DNA from: Siphonobacter aquaeclarae
GTDB taxonomy: Bacteria; Bacteroidota; Bacteroidia; Cytophagales; Spirosomataceae
NCBI RefSeq assembly: GCF_900103285.1
Contig: NZ_FNGS01000003.1
Location: forward strand, 124,001-188,000
DNA length: 64,000 nt
Direction: 5' to 3'
Each line of letters starts with the position of its first letter. The first letter of the stretch is position 1. Both the position numbers and the translations under genes were made by a program. The notes beneath the pieces are model-generated. The model ran no database searches. It was not told the origin of the DNA and saw nothing but the letters and a program-made list of their open reading frames with translations. Positions 59,755-64,000 of this stretch are shown here, piece after piece.

Positions 59755-62700
59755 TCAGAAAGAAAACCGGAGGCTTCCGCCAATTTCCCGCAGAGAAGGA
59801 TAGGCGCCTGATTGCCAGCCCGACAGGTTTCCGGAGGTCAGCCCGTCTTCGGGGTCAGCATAGGGAAGATTCTTGTGGATAATCCACAGGTTGCGGCCTA
59901 CCACAGATATTGACGCTGACTTGAAGAACCGGGTGTTACCGAGGATAGTAGCCGGCAATTTGTAAGAAAGGGTTACTTCCCGGAGTTTCACATAACCTGC
60001 GTCGTATACAAATACGCTGGCTGGGTTTCTCCGGTAGCCAAACACCCCGTAATTTTCGCCTGATACGCGGACAGTATTGGCGGATCCGTCTTCCTGAACG
60101 CCGTCGAAAACCCAACCGCCGCCCTGCGAAATCGGAGCACGTACCGAAACGCCCTTGTCATTGAGGATATCTGTTTCCTTGTATAGGCCGGTCGCAAGTC
60201 CGTAGTACCGGTCTAGGGAGAAGATACTGCCTCCATGCTGGATATCAATCAGGAAGCTGAAAGAGAAGCTCTTGTAATTCAAGGTGTTGGAAACACCCAT
60301 TTTCCATTTCGGGGTGACGTTACCAATGATGGAAGTAGCATCCGTCTGCGTGTAGTAACCCGTTGTAGCGACGAGCTTTTGGCCGTTATCGTTCAGTTTG
60401 ATGGCAGTCCCCTGCAATACGCCGTACGCCTGGCCACGGGTGGCGTTCAGGGTTACTCCGCCTCCGAAAGAGGCAAGTTGCAGGTTCGGGGTATCCCCGT
60501 AAAGCGAAACCACTTCGTTCCGGTTACGCGTAAAGTTGACGAGTACCCTCCACGAAAAGTCCTTCGTTTCCACCGGCGTACCGAAGGCTGAGAGTTCAAT
60601 ACCTTTATTCTGAATGGTACCTGCATTGACATATTTCGTGTCGTATCCGGTCGCTTTGGATACTGCCACCGGCATGATCTGGTCGACAGACATCGTGCGG
60701 TAAGCAGTCAGGTCAAATCCGATCCGGTTTTTGAGGAACTTCATTTCCAGACCGATTTCAGCGCTTCTTGTCCGTTCGGGACGCAGGTTCGGGTTGTTCA
60801 GCGTCGAGGATACGGCAAATAGTGTCTGGCCGCCGAATGCATCGCGGTTGTCGGCATTGAGGTTGGTCGGCTTGACATAGGTATTCTTCAGGCTGAATGC
60901 CGGTGCTGTATTTCCCACTTCCGCGTAGTTGACGCGCAGCTTGCCGAAGCTGAGCGCCGGAATCTTATCGCTGAGGTGATTCGAGAAAATATAGCTCAGC
61001 GAAGCCGACGGGTAGAAGTAGGTATTGTTCGCGACAGGAAGCGTGGAAGATACGTCGCGGCGCGCCGTCAGGTCCAGGTAGTACGTGTTTTTATAACCCA
61101 GAGAGACACTTCCAAAGACCCCCTGCTGATACAGTGCTACCGCGGTTTCAGTCGGAGCGCTCATCGGAGAGGCAGAGTTGGAAAGGGCGTAAATTCCCGG
61201 AACGACCAGTCCGCCTACCGTTGCAGCCCGCATGGTATTGACGTCTGTCCGCCGGATGTTATTCCCGAGCATCGCCTTGATGTTGAAATCTTCGGTGATG
61301 TTTTTTGAATAGTTGACAAACAGGTCGTAGTTCATTTCCCGGAAATCACGATTGAAACGCGCGTACTGGGCTGTCCCGTTGTTGACGATTGAGCCCACGG
61401 CCACCCGCTCTTCCTGAAGTTCGTTGTAAGTGTCCATGGTTACCCGTCCCATGACGTTGATGTCGTCCGTGATTTTATAGGTCAGGGCAACATTTCCGAA
61501 AAGGCGGTTGCGCCAATCTGTTTCGTAGTCGTTGTAGCGCTGCCAGTAAGGGTTGTTCCAGTAAATCGGCTTCAGATCGGTCGGGTCTGCCCAGTTCCAG
61601 GTAATGTTTTGACCGGTGCGTTCGAAAGCATTTTTCAGGTCGACGATGTCTACGTTCCGCTGATACCATTGGCGGAACGACGTCATGAGGTTGTCGCTAT
61701 ACCCGTTGCTGTATCGGCCTTTGGCATCCTGACGAGTGAAGTTGATGTTCGTGGAGACGGACAGCTTCTTGTTGAAATCATGCGTACCGGAAAACGAGAA
61801 ATTGTTCTTCTGAAGCCGGCTGTTGGGAAGGATACCGGTTTGATCAAAACGGGTATAGGAAACGCGGAAAGATCCGTTTTCGCCGCCGCCGTCAATACCG
61901 ACAGTACCGTTGAAAGTTGTCGCGTCCTGAAGGAACTTCGTCGGTACGTTCGCAGCGGCTGTCCACGGGCTGGTTTTTTGGTAATGTGAAGAGGTTGGAT
62001 CAAAAGACCGCCAATCGTATACCTGCAGATTCGGGTCGAATTTGGCTCCCCAGGAAGCATCCTCCGAGGTCGGTACGACAAGGTGCTTTTTTCCGTCACT
62101 CGCCATATCCGGGAAGAGGTCGTTCAGGTCCCGGTAAAGGAACCGGGACGTGGGATCTTCGTAATACAAGCCATATCCGCCGCCGTAGTTGTTCTGGTAC
62201 TTGGGTAATGTACTCTGATCCGGTGAGCCGACCGAATATCCCACACTCATCGATACCCCCAGGCCCTGGTTTTTCCGGCCTTTTTTGGTGGTAATCATGA
62301 TGACTCCGTTGGCGGCCCGTGAACCGTACAGGGCCGTCGAGGCCGCTCCTTTCAGGACGTTGATAGATTCAATGTCGTCTGGGTTGATGTCGGACGCTAC
62401 GTTACCGTAATCATACCCTCCACGCCCGGTTGCGGCGTCGTTGGTCGATGAGTTCGAGTTGTCAATCGGGACACCATCTACTACAAACAGGGCCTGGTTA
62501 TTGCCCGTCAGGGATTTGAATCCCCGGACAACGATGTTCGAAGATGCGCCCAGGTTGTTGTTGCGTTTGATTTCAACGCCGGAAACTTTCCCGGAGAGGG
62601 AGTTGATAAAGTTGCCCTCTTTTGCCGTGTTGACCAGCTCTCCCTTGATTTCCTGTGAGGCATATCCCAGCGATTTCTTCTCGCGCGAGACCCCGAGTGC

Positions 62701-63024
62701 CGTCACAACGACTTCGGAAAGCGCGGAGACGCTTGGTTTGAGGTGTACTTCAAGGGTTGTCTGCGTATTGCCGACTTCGATGGTTTGCGGATCAAAACCA
62801 ATGGATGTGAAAACGAGTACCGCGTCGTTGGAAATCCGGAGACGGAAGGTGCCGTCTGTTGCGGTATTGGTGCCGGTAGTGGTTCCCTTGACGGCAATAC
62901 TGACGCCGGGAATCGGCGAGCCGTCATCACTGGAGGTTACTTTACCGGTGATGACCCGGTCCTGCGCCTGTGCCGTCCAGCAGGACAACACCAGCAGGAA
63001 ACAGAAGAATAGAAATTTCTTCAT
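59755..63024 (-). CDS. SusC/RagA-type TonB-dependent outer-membrane transporter
   Basis: A 1089-residue outer-membrane protein with signal peptide MKKFLFFCFLLVLSCWTAQA. The N-terminal carboxypeptidase-regulatory-like domain (about 25-110) is followed by the plug (about 115-250: VVVTALGVSREKKSLGYA as TonB box/SusC motif, VRGFKSLTGNNQALFVVDGVP, GSRAANGVIMITTKKG) and the beta-barrel to the C-terminal Phe. It imports a ligand bound by the SusD-like partner encoded 40 bases downstream. No glycoside hydrolase or sigma/anti-sigma pair is adjacent, so the substrate is unknown. Confidence 0.95.
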   Translation of the reverse strand: MKKFLFFCFLLVLSCWTAQAQDRVITGKVTSSDDGSPIPGVSIAVKGTTTGTNTATDGTFRLRISNDAVLVFTSIGFDPQTIEVGNTQTTLEVHLKPSVSALSEVVVTALGVSREKKSLGYASQEIKGELVNTAKEGNFINSLSGKVSGVEIKRNNNLGASSNIVVRGFKSLTGNNQALFVVDGVPIDNSNSSTNDAATGRGGYDYGNVASDINPDDIESINVLKGAASTALYGSRAANGVIMITTKKGRKNQGLGVSMSVGYSVGSPDQSTLPKYQNNYGGGYGLYYEDPTSRFLYRDLNDLFPDMASDGKKHLVVPTSEDASWGAKFDPNLQVYDWRSFDPTSSHYQKTSPWTAAANVPTKFLQDATTFNGTVGIDGGGENGSFRVSYTRFDQTGILPNSRLQKNNFSFSGTHDFNKKLSVSTNINFTRQDAKGRYSNGYSDNLMTSFRQWYQRNVDIVDLKNAFERTGQNITWNWADPTDLKPIYWNNPYWQRYNDYETDWRNRLFGNVALTYKITDDINVMGRVTMDTYNELQEERVAVGSIVNNGTAQYARFNRDFREMNYDLFVNYSKNITEDFNIKAMLGNNIRRTDVNTMRAATVGGLVVPGIYALSNSASPMSAPTETAVALYQQGVFGSVSLGYKNTYYLDLTARRDVSSTLPVANNTYFYPSASLSYIFSNHLSDKIPALSFGKLRVNYAEVGNTAPAFSLKNTYVKPTNLNADNRDAFGGQTLFAVSSTLNNPNLRPERTRSAEIGLEMKFLKNRIGFDLTAYRTMSVDQIMPVAVSKATGYDTKYVNAGTIQNKGIELSAFGTPVETKDFSWRVLVNFTRNRNEVVSLYGDTPNLQLASFGGGVTLNATRGQAYGVLQGTAIKLNDNGQKLVATTGYYTQTDATSIIGNVTPKWKMGVSNTLNYKSFSFSFLIDIQHGGSIFSLDRYYGLATGLYKETDILNDKGVSVRAPISQGGGWVFDGVQEDGSANTVRVSGENYGVFGYRRNPASVFVYDAGYVKLREVTLSYKLPATILGNTRFFKSASISVVGRNLWIIHKNLPYADPEDGLTSGNLSGWQSGAYPSLREIGGSLRFSF

Positions 63025-63713
63025 GATGTAGTGGAAATAAGTGAATGAAAAAAAGGAGTTAGCAGCATGTAGCCGCCAGAGCGGCTGACCCGGGGCATGC
63101 TTCCCGGCCGGAAGTCAGAAAACAGCTTGGCAGTAAGAGGGCATAGTCATGGTTTCAGAAATTGATGAAGTGCGAAAAATACTCAAGATTAATGTATTTT
63201 TAAAAAGGATATTATAATTATATAAATACCAAAAGATGTATTATTGATAAATTGACAGATAGTGAGCGTTTTGAAGGATAAAATCTAACCCTTTATGGGG
63301 GATGTTGAAAACATGTTTCCGGAGTTTTCAACCATTGTTCTAGAAGATCAGCAGAAACTTGAATGTAATTATAATAGGAAAAAATAGATTTTATCAGCTA
63401 TGATACAAAATATTATTCGGCTGAATACGCCAGTCAGCCGGGTAAGACTTGTTCAACGGTATTGAATAGGTGTTTCAATGCGGAAAAACGAAGGAACAAA
63501 TATCCTTCAAAAAGGGGTAAGTGTAAGTCGCTAGAGAGTGCTATTATTGTCTATAGATAGAGTAGACATAGAAAGAATGAAATGCCGTGCAGAGGTATAC
63601 GATCTAACGCTATTTTGTTATGTGACGCAGGTATATGAATAAAAATACCTATTTTTTTTAAGCACAGTACGGGTGCGCATTTTCAGGCAGGAACTGTCCC
63701 GGGGCGAGGGCAT
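63025..63713. other. AT-rich intergenic region upstream of susC
   Basis: About 690 bases, clearly more AT-rich than its surroundings (especially 63180-63660). It contains a small hairpin AGCCGC-CAGA-GCGGCT at 63071-63086 in the susC leader and no gene that I can support. It should hold the susC promoter; the nearest candidate is TATTTTTC near 63165 on the minus strand, one base from consensus. Confidence 0.4.
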
Positions 63714-63716
63714 AAA

Positions 63717-63751
63717 AAAAACGGACTCCCTGCGATAGGGAGTCCGTTTTT
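63717..63751. terminator. Terminator after the partial SusD gene
   Basis: 15-bp perfect stem AAAAACGGACTCCCT / AGGGAGTCCGTTTTT with loop GCGAT, 22 bases past the SusD stop. On the minus strand the run of T continues. Confidence 0.9.
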
Positions 63752-63773
63752 GACGTGCAAAGAAGTTCAGCGA

Positions 63774-64000
63774 TCAATAGCCGTCATTCTGAACCAGCTT
63801 GGGGTTTTTCTGCATATCATACAGCGGCAGGGGCAGTACAACATAATTAGAACCATAGGGCTGAGCTCCGACGATGCTGTGCGCGGGAATACCGCGGCCC
63901 GTCCGGAGGAAGTCGATGATGCCGTGGCCTTCGAAAGACAGCTCTCTGCGGCGTTCTTTCAGGATGGCATCGATCAGATCCGCCTTTGCGGCCGGAGCCG
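63774..64000 (-). CDS. SusD/RagB family lipoprotein, C-terminal fragment (cut by window edge)
   Basis: The last 75 codons of a canonical SusD/RagB protein. The minus strand reads AILKERRRELSFEGHG, then DFLRTGRGIP and a C-terminal VVLPLPLYDMQKNPKLVQN-type segment ending just before TGA at 63774. The ERRREL.FEG.G..DF.R.G pattern is the hallmark of the SusD C-terminus. The rest of the gene, and presumably its own SusC, lie beyond the right edge. It belongs to a different SusC/SusD pair from the one at 58275-63024 and ends at a strong terminator. Confidence 0.9.
   Translation of the reverse strand, partial: APAAKADLIDAILKERRRELSFEGHGIIDFLRTGRGIPAHSIVGAQPYGSNYVVLPLPLYDMQKNPKLVQNDGY

Overview
The window reads as about 64 kb of chromosome from a member of the Bacteroidota, most likely the Cytophagales (possibly near Spirosomataceae). 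GC looks a little above 50 percent. The assignment rests on SusC/SusD pairs, secreted proteins ending in type IX secretion (T9SS) sorting domains, a bacillithiol enzyme (BshC), Mpl, a bacterial geranylgeranylglyceryl-phosphate synthase, promoters matching the Bacteroidota consensus (-33 TTTG, -7 TAnnTTTG) and starts that mostly lack Shine-Dalgarno sites. No rRNA, CRISPR array or intact insertion sequence was seen. One tRNA (Asn) is present.

Layout, left to right. Positions 1-8400: the start of a mannonate dehydratase gene faces a zinc-ribbon/LacI regulator across a 44-bp palindrome, then nrdB, nagA, a beta-CASP metallo-beta-lactamase, a secreted GH43 enzyme and comF. Positions 8500-14400: xth, glpD, cutC and the ggpS-like gene, with small conserved genes between them. 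Positions 14400-20200: an Nfu protein, rpmA/rplU, an aminotransferase-prephenate dehydrogenase operon and dnaX. Positions 20200-32000: comB, a tyrosinase/DUF2182/orphan-domain operon, a phage-like holin, endolysin and S24 repressor, a T9SS-exported CHRD protein and a TPR-LuxR sensor. Positions 32000-44300: a YncE/phosphoesterase lipoprotein, a Fic protein, tRNA-Asn, PH-domain/rsmG/GT2 genes, tgt, an OmpA protein and a large sialate O-acetylesterase-like T9SS protein. Positions 44700-58200: housekeeping genes serS, lysC, ribH, a decarboxylase, mpl, rimO and bshC, then a lipase and a cystathionine synthase/lyase. Positions 58200-64000: a SusC/SusD-like pair and the end of a second SusD.

The most striking feature is upstream of the aminotransferase-tyrA operon. 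A consensus promoter is followed by a 17-codon leader ORF with six tyrosine codons, five of them consecutive, then mutually exclusive antiterminator and terminator hairpins. The two operon genes catalyse the last two steps of tyrosine synthesis, so this looks like ribosome-mediated tyrosine attenuation, and it assigns a role to an otherwise ambiguous aminotransferase.

Other points worth attention: a ten-adenine run in dnaX placed to give a short gamma-like product by slippage; a tyrosinase operon in which the enzyme's C-terminal domain recurs as a free-standing protein; a stand-alone lysis and repressor cassette; a Fic gene whose start codon lies inside a repeated palindrome; a dispersed hairpin element present twice; and two very small genes (36 and 38 codons) encoding a membrane peptide and a lipoprotein.
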